Of a DNA stretch of 64,000 bases, positions 17,865 through 26,471 are shown piece after piece (position 1 is the first letter of the stretch; each line of letters begins with the position of its first letter). The notes beneath the pieces were generated by a model that searched no databases, was not told where the DNA came from, and saw only the letters and a program-made list of their open reading frames with translations. The translations under genes were made by a program, and so were the position numbers. Source of the stretch: Psychrobacillus glaciei (GTDB lineage Bacteria > Bacillota > Bacilli > Bacillales_A > Planococcaceae); the NCBI RefSeq assembly GCF_008973485.1, contig NZ_CP031223.1:4178001-4242000 (forward strand). The letters run 5' to 3'.

Positions 17865-18308
17865 TTATTTGACATCAATTAATTCAAATCGTTCACACAC
17901 AAGTAGCATATCCTCTGAAAACTCTAAATCTACTTCTCTTAATGCTTCCGTAAAAAACTGTACATGCACTTTTTTCCAATAATCGTATGACCGATCCCCT
18001 TCTCCTTCAGCGTATGCAAATGCTTCTGATACTTTGTTCATCGGTGTTATCGTCACTTCAGAGGTTCGAATAATACAAACTGGCTCGTCTTTGCTATTTA
18101 ACACAATACTGTAGTCATCCACTTTTGGAAGAGGTTCCTTTTCTAATTCGTAAAAGACACGCCCAGAGCAAGTAGCGGTTTTCACTTTATCCACGACTAG
18201 TTGGGCTAATACATCTGGACTTCCCCCAAATTGCCATGCACTAATTGAAGTCGGCATTTCTTTGTCCTTCCAAAATGCATCCCAATAATTTTGTGCTTGG
18301 ACATTCAT
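17865..18308 (-). CDS. ASCH domain protein
   Basis: 147-residue cytoplasmic protein. Motifs FGGSPDVLAQLVVDKVKTATCS, YSIVLNSKDEPVCIIRTSEV and FAYAEGEGDRSYDYWKKVH are those of ASCH (PUA-like, putative RNA-binding) proteins, some of which are nucleic-acid amidohydrolases or modified-base deaminases. ATG 18308 lies 6 nt after GAGGGG; the longer in-frame reading is rejected. It forms an operon with the VOC gene. Confidence 0.87.
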   Translation of the reverse strand: MNVQAQNYWDAFWKDKEMPTSISAWQFGGSPDVLAQLVVDKVKTATCSGRVFYELEKEPLPKVDDYSIVLNSKDEPVCIIRTSEVTITPMNKVSEAFAYAEGEGDRSYDYWKKVHVQFFTEALREVDLEFSEDMLLVCERFELIDVK

Positions 18309-18451
18309 TTTTGACCCCTCAATTCTTTGGTCATGTTTATTTACAGTATAGGGAAGACTTACAGTAATTACTATGGGTAAAAAGAGCAACAGTTTAAAAT
18401 GAATTCTGGCTTCTTTTTATGGTAATATTTTTTATTAAGGAGTGATTTCAT

Positions 18452-19627
18452 ATGACAAACAAACTTTATTATGAAGATCCGTACATACAAACGTTTTCCG
18501 CAAAAATTCTAAAACAAACACAGGATTATGTGGTGCTTTCAGAAACAGCATTTTATCCTACTGGTGGTGGTCAACCGAATGATAGTGGAACACTAAATGG
18601 CATCGCTGTCACGAATGTAGAATTAATAGAAGGGGAAATTAGACATCACCTAGCGACAAGTCTTCTAGCTAATACGGAGTATGTAGAGGGGGCTATTGAT
18701 TGGAAAAGACGGTTTGATCATATGCAGCAACATGCCGGTCAACATATTTTGTCAGCTGCTTTTGATAACCTATTTGGATTTAAAACGGTTAGCTTTCATT
18801 TAGGAAAAAACAGCTCCACAATTGATTTGGATGTAAATGAGATTTCTGCGCATCAGTTAGCAGAAGTAGAAGCACTGGCAAATGAAATAATTCTAGAAAA
18901 CCATCCGATCGAGACAAAGTGGATAACAGAAGAAGAACTTGCTCAATACAAGCTTCGCAAACCTACTAAAGTGAAGGAAGATATACGACTTGTCATAATA
19001 CCTAACTTTGACTATAACGCCTGTGGTGGAACACATCCAAAAACAACGGGCCAAGTTGGACTTATTAAAATTTTGCAGATGGAGAAACAAAAACAAAATA
19101 TTCGAGTGGAATTTGTTTGTGGAGCAAGAGTTATTACTCATCTGCAACGTAAACATACTATTATTACTAATTTAATAAATAGTTTAAGTTCCCCGGAAGA
19201 AAAACTAGAGGATGCTGTGCACACTTTACTGAATAACGTCAAAATGCAAGAAAAACAAATATCAAACTTAAACGGGCTACTTTTGCAATATGAAGCAAAT
19301 GAACTTATTAGAAATACGAAAGGAACAATACTGACGGCCAATTTTCAAAATCGTACTATTCAGGAACTGCAAAAACTCGCAAAGCTAATTACTACTGAAT
19401 CGATCGAAACGTTATGTATTTTAGTATCTCAAAATGAAGATCGCATACAAATAGTTGCCGCTAGGGGAAGTTCTGTAAATCAAAATATGAAAGAACTGAT
19501 AGAAAAAATCCTTCCACTTATTAACGGAAAAGGTGGTGGAAACAACACGATTGCACAAGGTGGCGGAGAAAATAGGATATCAACTGAGCAATTATTACAA
19601 AAATCACTAGAATATATTACCGCATAA
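18452..19627 (+). CDS. Alanyl-tRNA editing protein AlaX, long form with DHHA1 domain
   Basis: 391-residue free-standing editing enzyme that removes Ser or Gly mischarged on tRNA-Ala. The editing domain carries both zinc motifs: HAGQH (HxxxH) and CGGTH (CxxxH). An N-terminal TAFYPTGGGQPNDSG stretch corresponds to the AlaRS-type C-terminal barrel. Residues ~250-391 form a DHHA1 domain ending with GKGGGNNTIAQGGG, as in AlaRS. It therefore corresponds to the C-terminal half of AlaRS without the synthetase core. Monocistronic, with a good ribosome binding site (AAGGAG). Confidence 0.92.
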   Translation: MTNKLYYEDPYIQTFSAKILKQTQDYVVLSETAFYPTGGGQPNDSGTLNGIAVTNVELIEGEIRHHLATSLLANTEYVEGAIDWKRRFDHMQQHAGQHILSAAFDNLFGFKTVSFHLGKNSSTIDLDVNEISAHQLAEVEALANEIILENHPIETKWITEEELAQYKLRKPTKVKEDIRLVIIPNFDYNACGGTHPKTTGQVGLIKILQMEKQKQNIRVEFVCGARVITHLQRKHTIITNLINSLSSPEEKLEDAVHTLLNNVKMQEKQISNLNGLLLQYEANELIRNTKGTILTANFQNRTIQELQKLAKLITTESIETLCILVSQNEDRIQIVAARGSSVNQNMKELIEKILPLINGKGGGNNTIAQGGGENRISTEQLLQKSLEYITA

Positions 19628-19693
19628 CCACCGTTCCATAATAATCCTCCTCACATATACTAGGTTGAATATATAGTGAAAGGAGGATTGTTT

Positions 19694-20272
19694 ATGAACA
19701 ACCAATTTCCATATTTTCAAAATCAGCCAGGAGCAGGACAACAAGGTCCTCCATCTGGAAATCAATACTTTCCAGGAAATATGATGCCAAACCAAGGGCA
19801 AGGCCAGGGACAATACCCCAACCAATATCCAGGGCAATATCCTAGCCAGTATCCGGGTCAATATCCCGGACAATATCCTAGCCAATTCCCTGGACAAATG
19901 CCAGGTCAAATGCCAGGTCAAATGCCGGGACAAATGCCGGGACAACAGCAGTGGCCGCATGGATATGATCATTCAGCTCCCCCTAGTTTTCCACCACTTG
20001 ATCCGCCTGAAGCACAAGGAGGAGCACCAACTAGTCCACCGCCTTCTTTCGTACCACAGCAACAAAATGTTGGAGTGTTCGCGGTAGATCCAGGTTCTAT
20101 ACGTGGCTGTTTACGCCGCAATACTTATATATGGCTGACAAATGGTAGTGCTTTTTGGCTTTTTCCAACCTTCGTTGGTCGAAACTCCATTTCTGGATTC
20201 AGATGGAATGGCCGTATGTGGACCTTTTATGGTACCGATTTAAATAGAATCTCTTCTTTTCAATGTTACTAA
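19694..20272 (+). CDS. Repeat-rich probable spore coat/exosporium protein
   Basis: 192 residues. An N-terminal Gln/Pro/Gly region contains about ten tandem four-residue units (QYPG/QYPS, then GQMP; 12-nt DNA repeats at ~19800-19945). The C-terminal ~65 residues (FAVDPGSIRGCLRRNTYIWLTNG, FWLFPTFVGRNSISGFRW) form a compact domain with two Cys that I recall from Bacillales proteins of unknown function. ATG 19694 follows AAAGGAGG. Composition suggests an extracellular or coat role, but no function is established. Confidence 0.75.
   Translation: MNNQFPYFQNQPGAGQQGPPSGNQYFPGNMMPNQGQGQGQYPNQYPGQYPSQYPGQYPGQYPSQFPGQMPGQMPGQMPGQMPGQQQWPHGYDHSAPPSFPPLDPPEAQGGAPTSPPPSFVPQQQNVGVFAVDPGSIRGCLRRNTYIWLTNGSAFWLFPTFVGRNSISGFRWNGRMWTFYGTDLNRISSFQCY
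19795..19945 (+). repeat. Tandem 12-nt coding repeats (GQYP/GQMP)
   Basis: Degenerate and near-perfect 12-nt units such as CCAGGGCAATAT and CCAGGTCAAATG. The last four GQMP units differ at only single third positions, suggesting recent expansion. Copy number is likely to vary between strains by replication slippage. Confidence 0.85.
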
Positions 20273-20280
20273 TATCAACT

Positions 20281-20311
20281 GCGTACTAGTTTAATTAGTA
20301 CGCATTTTTTT
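20281..20311 (+). terminator. Terminator after repeat-rich protein gene
   Basis: GCGTACTA (20281-20288) and TAGTACGC (20296-20303) with a 7-nt loop and a following run of seven T. Confidence 0.9.
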
Positions 20312-20588
20312 ATGGGCGATTTCGATAAGCACGAAGAGAAGTCTTTAACGAAGCGTATGAACCAATCGCAGCACCGCTATAAAAAAAACCCATAAAAATA
20401 CCTCCTGCTAAATTATGGGGATGACTAATAAATATAGAAATTAGTAAACCAATTATTGTAGCAATCGTAGATACATATTGTGGTTGGATGGGCAATAGTT
20501 TCTTCATAATTTCTGTAATTAACATTACAACTGGCACTGCCCATAATGAATCCCATACATTCGTATGGATAATAGGAAACTCTGTCAT
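20310..20588 (-). CDS. Small membrane protein, possibly holin-like
   Basis: 92 residues with three hydrophobic stretches (SLWAVPVVMLITEIMKKLL, VSTIATIIGLLISIFIS, AGGIFMGFFYSGAAIGSYA) and a basic C-terminus. Its size and topology recall holin-like proteins, but no phage genes are near. ATG 20588 lies 8 nt from GGAG; an earlier in-frame ATG has no site. Confidence 0.6.
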   Translation of the reverse strand: MTEFPIIHTNVWDSLWAVPVVMLITEIMKKLLPIQPQYVSTIATIIGLLISIFISHPHNLAGGIFMGFFYSGAAIGSYASLKTSLRAYRNRP

Positions 20589-20748
20589 TATTTCTGCTCC
20601 TTTAAAAACTTTATTTTTGTACATAGTTTGTGTAAGAATCTAAGATTCATACACAAAAGAAATATGCCCTGCTTTACAAATTCCATATAGAGAAGTAAAA
20701 TAGTTTAGCTAGGTAAATATTATAAAAATCAAAGGAGTCACTCATACT

Positions 20749-21144
20749 ATGAATCCACTTTTCCATGAACTTTTTCAGAAGACACGCTTTTTAACAAATG
20801 AGATAAATCAATGTCTAAAAAAGCACGAATTATACGCCTCGCAATGGACTGTCATGTACTGTATTCAAAAACATGAAAAAATGTCTTTAACTCAGATATG
20901 GAAATACTTGAATGTAGAAGCTCCTACGATTACACGGACAGTTTATCGCTTAGTAGAGCTTGGTTGGGTAGATATTTATCCTGGTAAAGATCGTCGAGAG
21001 AAAATAGTACAATTATCCGAAAAAGCAATACAAGAATTCCCCAAAATAATAGCTTCTATACAAGAATTTGAAGAAAGAATGGTCTCAAATCTTACAAAAG
21101 AAGAGGAGACTCTTTTGATCGGTTTTTTACAAAAAATTAAATAA
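20749..21144 (+). CDS. MarR-family transcriptional regulator
   Basis: 131-residue winged helix dimer. The HTH spans LTQIWKYLNVEAPTITRTVYRLVELGWV, with the wing PGKDRREKIVQLSEKA containing the DxR motif. It lies 19 nt upstream of an MFS transporter and probably controls it. GGAG is 10 nt from ATG. Confidence 0.9.
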   Translation: MNPLFHELFQKTRFLTNEINQCLKKHELYASQWTVMYCIQKHEKMSLTQIWKYLNVEAPTITRTVYRLVELGWVDIYPGKDRREKIVQLSEKAIQEFPKIIASIQEFEERMVSNLTKEEETLLIGFLQKIK

Positions 21145-21163
21145 ATCAGGTGGCTTAGACATT

Positions 21164-22333
21164 ATGAAGAAAAAAGATCCTATATGGACTAAAGCATTTA
21201 TTAGCTTATTTACAACAAATTTTTCAATTTTTATCGTTTTTTACGGTTTAGTATCTGCACTTCCTCTGTACGCAAAAGATGTCTTATCACGTTCAGATGA
21301 AGATGCGGGTTTATTGATGACAATTTTTTTAATTTCTGCAATTATTGTTCGACCATTCTCCGGAAAACTTTTAGATCTTGTAGGCAAGCGCAAAATACTT
21401 TGGACTACTTTATTCCTGTATTTAATATGTACAGGGCTTTATTATGTGGTCGAACCTTTTCAAGCGTTATTAGTATTACGATTTGTACAAGGTATTTTCT
21501 TTAGTATTGCCACAACTGCAAGTGGATCTTTGGCTGCAGATAATATTCCAACGTCCAGACGTGGCGCTGGATTAGGTTATTTTACTATGTCTACAAACTT
21601 AGCGGTTGTTGTCGGTCCATTTGTCGCTTTAACTTTCATACAGTTTTTCTCTTATGACATATTATTTCTATCATTAACTACTTTACTAATCCTCGGTGCG
21701 ACAGCCGCTTTAATGATACCGGCTGATAAGAAACGAGCTAAATCTCTTCCAAAAACAAAACTATCTTGGAATGACCTTTTTGAGAAAAAAGCTTTGCCGA
21801 TTGCCTTTAATGCGAGCTTAGTAGCTTTTGCATATGCTAGTGTCCTATCTTATTTATCTATTTATTCACAAGAAAAGGGTCTGTTGCACTTAACGAGCAG
21901 TTTCTTTGCCGTTTTTGCCGCTGTTATGCTTTTAACGAGACCATTTACAGGTCGTATTTTTGATGAAAAAGGTCCTCAATATATTATTATTCCAGGTCTA
22001 TTTTCATTTATAATCGGACTTGTGTTACTTGCCTTTATGAATTCCCCTTCCCTATTCTTACTTGCAGGTGCATTTATCGGTCTTGGTTACGGTGCTGTTG
22101 TACCTAGCTTTCAAACGCTTGCAATTCAATCGACAAAAAACGAAAGAAGTGGTTATGCTACCGCTACATTTTTTACATTGTTTGATTCAGGACTGGCCAT
22201 AGGATCTTATGTCCTTGGATTAATCGCTAGTCGGCTTGGCTATCAAAACTTATATTTATATTCTATCATCTTCCTTTTTATCGCAGTAGTCGTATTTATA
22301 GTAAGACAGAAGAAGTTGGACCGTTTTGCTTAA
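21164..22333 (+). CDS. MFS transporter, drug-efflux type
   Basis: 389 residues with twelve predicted membrane segments. The loop between TM2 and TM3 has RPFSGKLLDLVGKRK, the MFS motif A region, repeated at TRPFTGRIFDEKGP in the second half. Partner of the upstream MarR regulator, a common arrangement for efflux pumps. Substrate unknown. Confidence 0.9.
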   Translation: MKKKDPIWTKAFISLFTTNFSIFIVFYGLVSALPLYAKDVLSRSDEDAGLLMTIFLISAIIVRPFSGKLLDLVGKRKILWTTLFLYLICTGLYYVVEPFQALLVLRFVQGIFFSIATTASGSLAADNIPTSRRGAGLGYFTMSTNLAVVVGPFVALTFIQFFSYDILFLSLTTLLILGATAALMIPADKKRAKSLPKTKLSWNDLFEKKALPIAFNASLVAFAYASVLSYLSIYSQEKGLLHLTSSFFAVFAAVMLLTRPFTGRIFDEKGPQYIIIPGLFSFIIGLVLLAFMNSPSLFLLAGAFIGLGYGAVVPSFQTLAIQSTKNERSGYATATFFTLFDSGLAIGSYVLGLIASRLGYQNLYLYSIIFLFIAVVVFIVRQKKLDRFA

Positions 22334-22352
22334 TTGCTGAACGGTTTTTCTT
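22321..22352 (+). terminator. Weak terminator after MFS gene
   Basis: CCGTT/AACGG arms spanning the stop codon region with TTTTTCTTTT after them. Short stem, so only moderate support. Confidence 0.5.
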
Positions 22353-22434
22353 TTCCAATTTAATTGTCCATGCATGTATATTCGCCCTGTATTTGGAAAG
22401 ACTTGAATGGATATAAATTTTGGGAGGGAATTAA

Positions 22435-22971
22435 ATGAAAAAGCGATACATTTTTATTTTGCTAGCTACAATGGTTGTACTTGGAGGGTGTAATTTCTCA
22501 TCCGCAGATGCTGACTTAAATGAAACCGTGGAAGTTTCGTTAATAAACACAGAAGGAAAAGAAGTTGGCCAAGCTACACTCACAGAACATTCTAAAGGTG
22601 TACATATCCACTTAAAGGCAGAAGGATTAACACCAGGAGTAAAAGCTATACATTTTCATGAGACAGCTATATGTGAAAAACCAGAATTTACAACTGCAGG
22701 GGCTCATTTTAACCCTACTCACAAGGAGCATGGCTTTGAAAACCCAAAAGGCTATCATGCCGGTGATTTGCCTAACATAGAGATTGGCGAAGATGGTAAA
22801 GTAGAATTAGAAACAGTATCTCCTGCATTAGTTTTAGCTGCCGGGAAAAGTAATTCGCTTTTAGACGCAGATGGTAGCTCAATTATTATCCATGAAAATG
22901 CAGATGATTATAAAACAGATCCCTCTGGAAATTCTGGAAAACGAATTATTTGTGGGGAAATTAAAAAGTAA
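22435..22971 (+). CDS. sodC: Cu/Zn superoxide dismutase-like lipoprotein
   Basis: 178-residue secreted lipoprotein: signal peptide ending in LGGC (Cys19), then a SodC domain. The expected metal ligands appear present: two His in HFHE, GAHFNP (bridging His), KEHG, the His and Asp of GYHAGDLPN, and IIIHENADD. The Arg and second Cys are in KRIICGE, with the first Cys in AICEKP, allowing the intramolecular disulfide. It would dismutate superoxide at the outer membrane surface. It is 8 nt or so upstream of a CAP-domain gene and likely co-transcribed. Confidence 0.9.
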   Translation: MKKRYIFILLATMVVLGGCNFSSADADLNETVEVSLINTEGKEVGQATLTEHSKGVHIHLKAEGLTPGVKAIHFHETAICEKPEFTTAGAHFNPTHKEHGFENPKGYHAGDLPNIEIGEDGKVELETVSPALVLAAGKSNSLLDADGSSIIIHENADDYKTDPSGNSGKRIICGEIKK

Positions 22972-22988
22972 GTTGGGCGGTGAATGTG

Positions 22989-24071
22989 ATGAGAAAAGTT
23001 GGTTGGTTTTTACTATTTATTTTAGTGATCTTCTTCTCTAGACCGCTTTGGGAAGAGTATGCGGAGGACTATGTAGATCTTTCCTTTTTAACACCCGTAG
23101 ATGAGTGGATTGATTCTTTAGAGGTAGGTCATTACTTGAATGAGGCCAAAACATATTGGATGGAAATAAAAAGTGAACCAGCAACTACAATTTCTTCTGA
23201 TCAAGAACCTCCTACAGGAAACGGAATAGAATTAGATCAAATAACACTTGGTATGAAGAAAAGTGAGATTGAAAAAATACACGGTAATGCAAAAAGAGTG
23301 AGCTTAAATGAATATAATCTAGTTTGGCATACTTATCATGAAAATTATCAAAACTTCATGATGGTTTCTTATAATATAAACAATAAGGTAAATGGAATGT
23401 TTACCAATCAACCCTCTCAATCAGCTTTCTTAGGATTGCAAATGGATAGTACGAGGGATGAGGTCCACTCAGTTCTTGGTAACCCCCTAACTAAACTGAG
23501 GAAAGGTAATATTGTCTATATTCTTCCAGACATAGGAGAATATGATTTATATCTGATTGATGAAAATTATGTGACTCTTTTTTATGATTTACATGAAAAT
23601 AATACGATTACGGCCATACAAATAATCGCAAAATCGGTGGAAAACAATCAGCCATCTACTTTTGGAAAACCATCTGAAGAGTTGAAAAAAGGATTTGAAT
23701 TCCAACTTTTCGATTTAACAAATGCTGCACGAGCAATACGTGGTCTATCTATTCTTACTTATGACCAAGCTGTGAGTAATACAGCTCGAAAACATAGTGA
23801 AGATATGGCAATTCACAATTATTTTAGTCACGAAGATCTAGAAGGTAAGTCTCCATTTGATAGGATGGAAGAGGATGGTTTACTATTTATGTACGCTGGT
23901 GAGAACTTAGCTTACGGACAAGCAAGTAGCATCTTTGCCCATGAAGGTTTAATGAACTCCATCGGTCATCGTAAAAATATTTTAAGTAGTGATTTTCATA
24001 ATTTAGGAGTAGGTACTGCTTTTAATGTAGAATCTACTCCCTATTACACAGAGAATTTTTATTCGAAATAA
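22989..24071 (+). CDS. CAP-domain protein with CAP-associated N-terminal domain (YlbC-like)
   Basis: About 360 residues. One N-terminal membrane segment (VGWFLLFILVIFFSRPLW) anchors or exports the protein. The middle (ITLGMKKSEIEKIHGNAKRVSLNEYNLVW) is a CAP-associated domain, and the C-terminal CAP/SCP domain has LTNAARAIRGLSILTYD, HSEDMAIHNYFSH, GENLAYG and GHRKNIL with the conserved His/Glu residues. Function of such proteins in Bacillales is unclear. ATG 22989 is chosen over upstream GTGs. R1 repeat copy 3 begins directly at its stop codon. Confidence 0.88.
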   Translation: MRKVGWFLLFILVIFFSRPLWEEYAEDYVDLSFLTPVDEWIDSLEVGHYLNEAKTYWMEIKSEPATTISSDQEPPTGNGIELDQITLGMKKSEIEKIHGNAKRVSLNEYNLVWHTYHENYQNFMMVSYNINNKVNGMFTNQPSQSAFLGLQMDSTRDEVHSVLGNPLTKLRKGNIVYILPDIGEYDLYLIDENYVTLFYDLHENNTITAIQIIAKSVENNQPSTFGKPSEELKKGFEFQLFDLTNAARAIRGLSILTYDQAVSNTARKHSEDMAIHNYFSHEDLEGKSPFDRMEEDGLLFMYAGENLAYGQASSIFAHEGLMNSIGHRKNILSSDFHNLGVGTAFNVESTPYYTENFYSK

Positions 24072-24415
24072 GAAATACGCAAGCGTCCTTTAAGTGCATC
24101 TTGTCTTCTCTATTTCTAGAGTGCTTTGGACGAAACATTTGCTCCTGCGGTTACTCGTCGCAAAGAGAATTTTGGCTACACTATTACCGCGGGAATTTTT
24201 GTGGATGGAGAAGTGACTACGTCACTTCTCCATCCACTTTTTTTCGATAATCTTGTGGCGGATGTTTGTCCGTCGCCTTCTTGAAATTTGTGGAGACAAG
24301 GTGCGTAAGGTTTGGTTAATGAGAGATTAGATACTTTCCTATTCTTTTAAAAGCGGACGAAGATGCAATTTCGTCCGCTCAGCGCTGCTTTATCAATGGA
24401 TGCTAACTATTTTTC
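24072..24415 (+). repeat. R1 intergenic repeat, copy 3 (most complete)
   Basis: About 344 bp with the full set of shared blocks of the R1 family. It starts at the first base after the CAP-gene stop codon (TAA then GAAATACGCAAGCG). It contains a perfect 17-bp-arm hairpin at 24201-24237 followed by seven T, and a second hairpin GCGGACGAA/TTCGTCCGC at 24353-24378. A segment GGGACGCTTG at 24532-24541 is an inverted match to its start and may mark the true right end. Confidence 0.9.
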
Positions 24416-24559
24416 TTTAGTTCTGCTTTCCATCCAAATATACAGTTGTAAATAGATACTTTTTTACAGATTTTTGGCCAAAACTGCACACTATCTATAG
24501 TTGAAAACTTTCCAGCATCCCTGTGGCTGAAAGGGACGCTTGTAAATGGTATTCCTTTT
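24416..24559. other. AT-rich spacer after R1 copy 3
   Basis: No gene seen. It may be the right part of the repeat element because an inverted match to the R1 start lies at 24532-24541. Only weak terminator-like pairing (AGGGATGCT with AGCGTCCCT) is visible for the following minus-strand gene. Confidence 0.4.
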
Positions 24560-25234
24560 TTATTTAAAATGTTTTAATGCTTCTCGCTTACTTAAAGCAG
24601 CAAGTTGCGTATTTTCTACAAATCGGTGAACGACTTCTGGGTTTGTTTTCGCATATTCTCTAAGTACCCACCCTATCGCCTTTTGAATGAAAAACTCTTT
24701 TGAAGTTGCGTGACGTTGAACAGTCGTAAATAACAGTTCTTCATTTGTGTCATTCTTATATTTTAGTTGATGTAAAATAGAAGCCCGATTTGTCCACATA
24801 TTCGAAGACTTTGCCCATTCGCCCATAATGACTTCCCCTTCCACTCTATTAGCTTTCACAATATCTCCAACAATCTTTGGTGCAATCGAGTCTATGCTAT
24901 CCCACCACGAATGATTTTCAATTATCTTTAGGCAAAAAGGTAAATCTTCTATCGTTAGTTTCTTTTTATATTTACCTAATAATTCGATTGCCACGTAATG
25001 ATATTCTCGCTCTTCTAATTGAAAGAGCTCCCATACCTCATCATGTAATGATTCGAATGAAGGAAGCTCATTTTCTTTTATAAGTGCACTAAAAACCATT
25101 CTTCGTTCCGGGGTTTTAATCCCCAAAAAAGGGAAGTTGTTTTTCATATATTTTGCCATCGGTATTGCATTTTCTTCGTTTCGATGCGGCTCCATATAAC
25201 TTTTAACTAGTTCTGTTGACCATTTAAGCTTCAT
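24560..25234 (-). CDS. DNA alkylation repair protein, AlkD-like HEAT-repeat glycosylase
   Basis: 224-residue alpha-helical HEAT-like solenoid that would excise alkylated purines such as 3-methyladenine and 7-methylguanine. Residues known to be critical in Bacillus cereus AlkD have counterparts: Trp and Asp in HSWWDSID, Arg in WTNRASIL and Trp in AIGWVLREY. The gene lies 9 nt after the nitroreductase gene, with its ribosome binding site next to that stop codon, so the two are co-transcribed. Confidence 0.9.
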   Translation of the reverse strand: MKLKWSTELVKSYMEPHRNEENAIPMAKYMKNNFPFLGIKTPERRMVFSALIKENELPSFESLHDEVWELFQLEEREYHYVAIELLGKYKKKLTIEDLPFCLKIIENHSWWDSIDSIAPKIVGDIVKANRVEGEVIMGEWAKSSNMWTNRASILHQLKYKNDTNEELLFTTVQRHATSKEFFIQKAIGWVLREYAKTNPEVVHRFVENTQLAALSKREALKHFK

Positions 25235-25243
25235 ATTTAATCC

Positions 25244-25975
25244 TCATTTCAAATGGAATCCTTTACTAGATAGAAATTCCGCCATATGCGAACGTCTTGG
25301 TGTTTTTAGAAAATCAGCCATTGATTTAGTCCAATTTGCAACTTTTTGGTTGGATCCTCTGCCGACATAATAATCTTCCATTGTCTGGTCATATTCCTTT
25401 AATAGTCCTTCGTATTTAGAGCTATCATATTCATTTTCATGAAGTACTGCAGCTACAGGAAGTCTAGGTTTTACATCATTTTGTTGATCAGGTATCCCTA
25501 AAGTAAGTGCAAATAACGGAAAAACTCCTTCTGGTAAGTCAAACAAACGACTGATTTCCGCAGGTTCATTACGTACCCCGCCTATATAGCAAATTCCATA
25601 CCCTTTAGATTCTGCAGCAATTACTAAATTTTGTGCAAATAAGGCGACATCCACTGTACCTACTAATACATTTTCAGTAGTATCCATCATAATATCCGTA
25701 TCTTGCATTTTACCAGCTGCTTGAAGACGATGAAAATCAGCGCATAATAAAAACGCTGCTCCTGCAGTTTCAAATTGCTTTTGGTTGCTAGACAGTCTAC
25801 CTAACTCTTCTTTTTTCTTATCATCTGTCACCCAGATAACGCTATATGCTTGTACAAAATGGGAGCTTGCGGCATGTTGAGCAGTTTCTATAAGCTCTGA
25901 AACTTCCTCTCTAGACAATGTATAATCTTTATATTTTCGAACAGATGCATGATTGCGTAATAATTTTTCTACCAT
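25244..25975 (-). CDS. Oxygen-insensitive NADPH nitroreductase/FMN reductase (NfsA/NfrA type)
   Basis: 243-residue FMN flavoprotein of the nitroreductase family. Landmarks: NHASVRKYKDYTLS with the FMN-binding HxSxR pattern, AASSHFVQAYSVIWV, the YGICYIGGVRN loop and LTLGIPDQQNDVKPRLP. These are typical of NfsA/NfrA1 enzymes that reduce nitroaromatics, quinones or flavin with NADPH. It leads an operon with the AlkD-like gene, suggesting an electrophile or genotoxic stress theme (inference). Confidence 0.9.
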   Translation of the reverse strand: MVEKLLRNHASVRKYKDYTLSREEVSELIETAQHAASSHFVQAYSVIWVTDDKKKEELGRLSSNQKQFETAGAAFLLCADFHRLQAAGKMQDTDIMMDTTENVLVGTVDVALFAQNLVIAAESKGYGICYIGGVRNEPAEISRLFDLPEGVFPLFALTLGIPDQQNDVKPRLPVAAVLHENEYDSSKYEGLLKEYDQTMEDYYVGRGSNQKVANWTKSMADFLKTPRRSHMAEFLSSKGFHLK

Positions 25976-26048
25976 CTTGTCTAACCTCTTTTCTACATTT
26001 TTCTTTATGTATAGTATAGCTGAATATTGTGAATGGAGAAAAAAATTA

Positions 26049-26092
26049 AAAGCGAATTAGAATGTCTTTAACAGACTCCCTGATTCGCTTTT
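26049..26092 (-). terminator. Terminator after DUF779 gene
   Basis: AAAGCGAATTAG (26049-26060) pairs with CTGATTCGCTTT (26080-26091), with a T run on the minus strand. It follows the gene ending at 26095. Confidence 0.8.
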
Positions 26093-26094
26093 AT

Positions 26095-26451
26095 TCAAGT
26101 TTGTAAATGCCTATTTTCTTCTGCAGTGAAAGCTCTGGATCTTGTTAAAAAACGTTTCCCCTCAACACCTTCAAGGGAGAACATGCCCCCACGTCCGTCC
26201 ACTACATCTATTATTAGCTGTGTATGCTTCCAATATTCAAACTGACTTTTATGCATATAAAAGGGTGTATCTCCAATACTTCCCAAAAACACATCCTGAT
26301 CTCCTAAAATTAAATCACCATCTGGATAACACATGGGAGAGGACCCATCACAACAGCCTCCCGATTGATGAAACATTAGCTGACCATGCTTACTTTTCAA
26401 TAATTCAATGAGTTCTAGTGCAGTGTCTGTAGCGATTACGCGTTCAACCAT
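26095..26451 (-). CDS. DUF779 domain protein
   Basis: 118-residue protein with the conserved HQSGGCCDGSSPMCYPDGD Cys cluster and YWKHTQLIIDVVDGRGGMFSLEG. DUF779 genes typically sit directly downstream of acetaldehyde-type aldehyde dehydrogenases, as here (20 nt gap). The Cys-rich loop suggests metal binding or a redox role, but function is not established. Confidence 0.9.
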   Translation of the reverse strand: MVERVIATDTALELIELLKSKHGQLMFHQSGGCCDGSSPMCYPDGDLILGDQDVFLGSIGDTPFYMHKSQFEYWKHTQLIIDVVDGRGGMFSLEGVEGKRFLTRSRAFTAEENRHLQT

Positions 26452-26471
26452 CTACACTCACCCTTTCCTTA

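Noticed and set aside
19607..19972. 121-residue minus-strand frame with Leu/Ser/Arg/His repeats
   Set aside because: It is the antisense of the GQYP/GQMP repeats; its regularity comes from the coding repeats on the plus strand.
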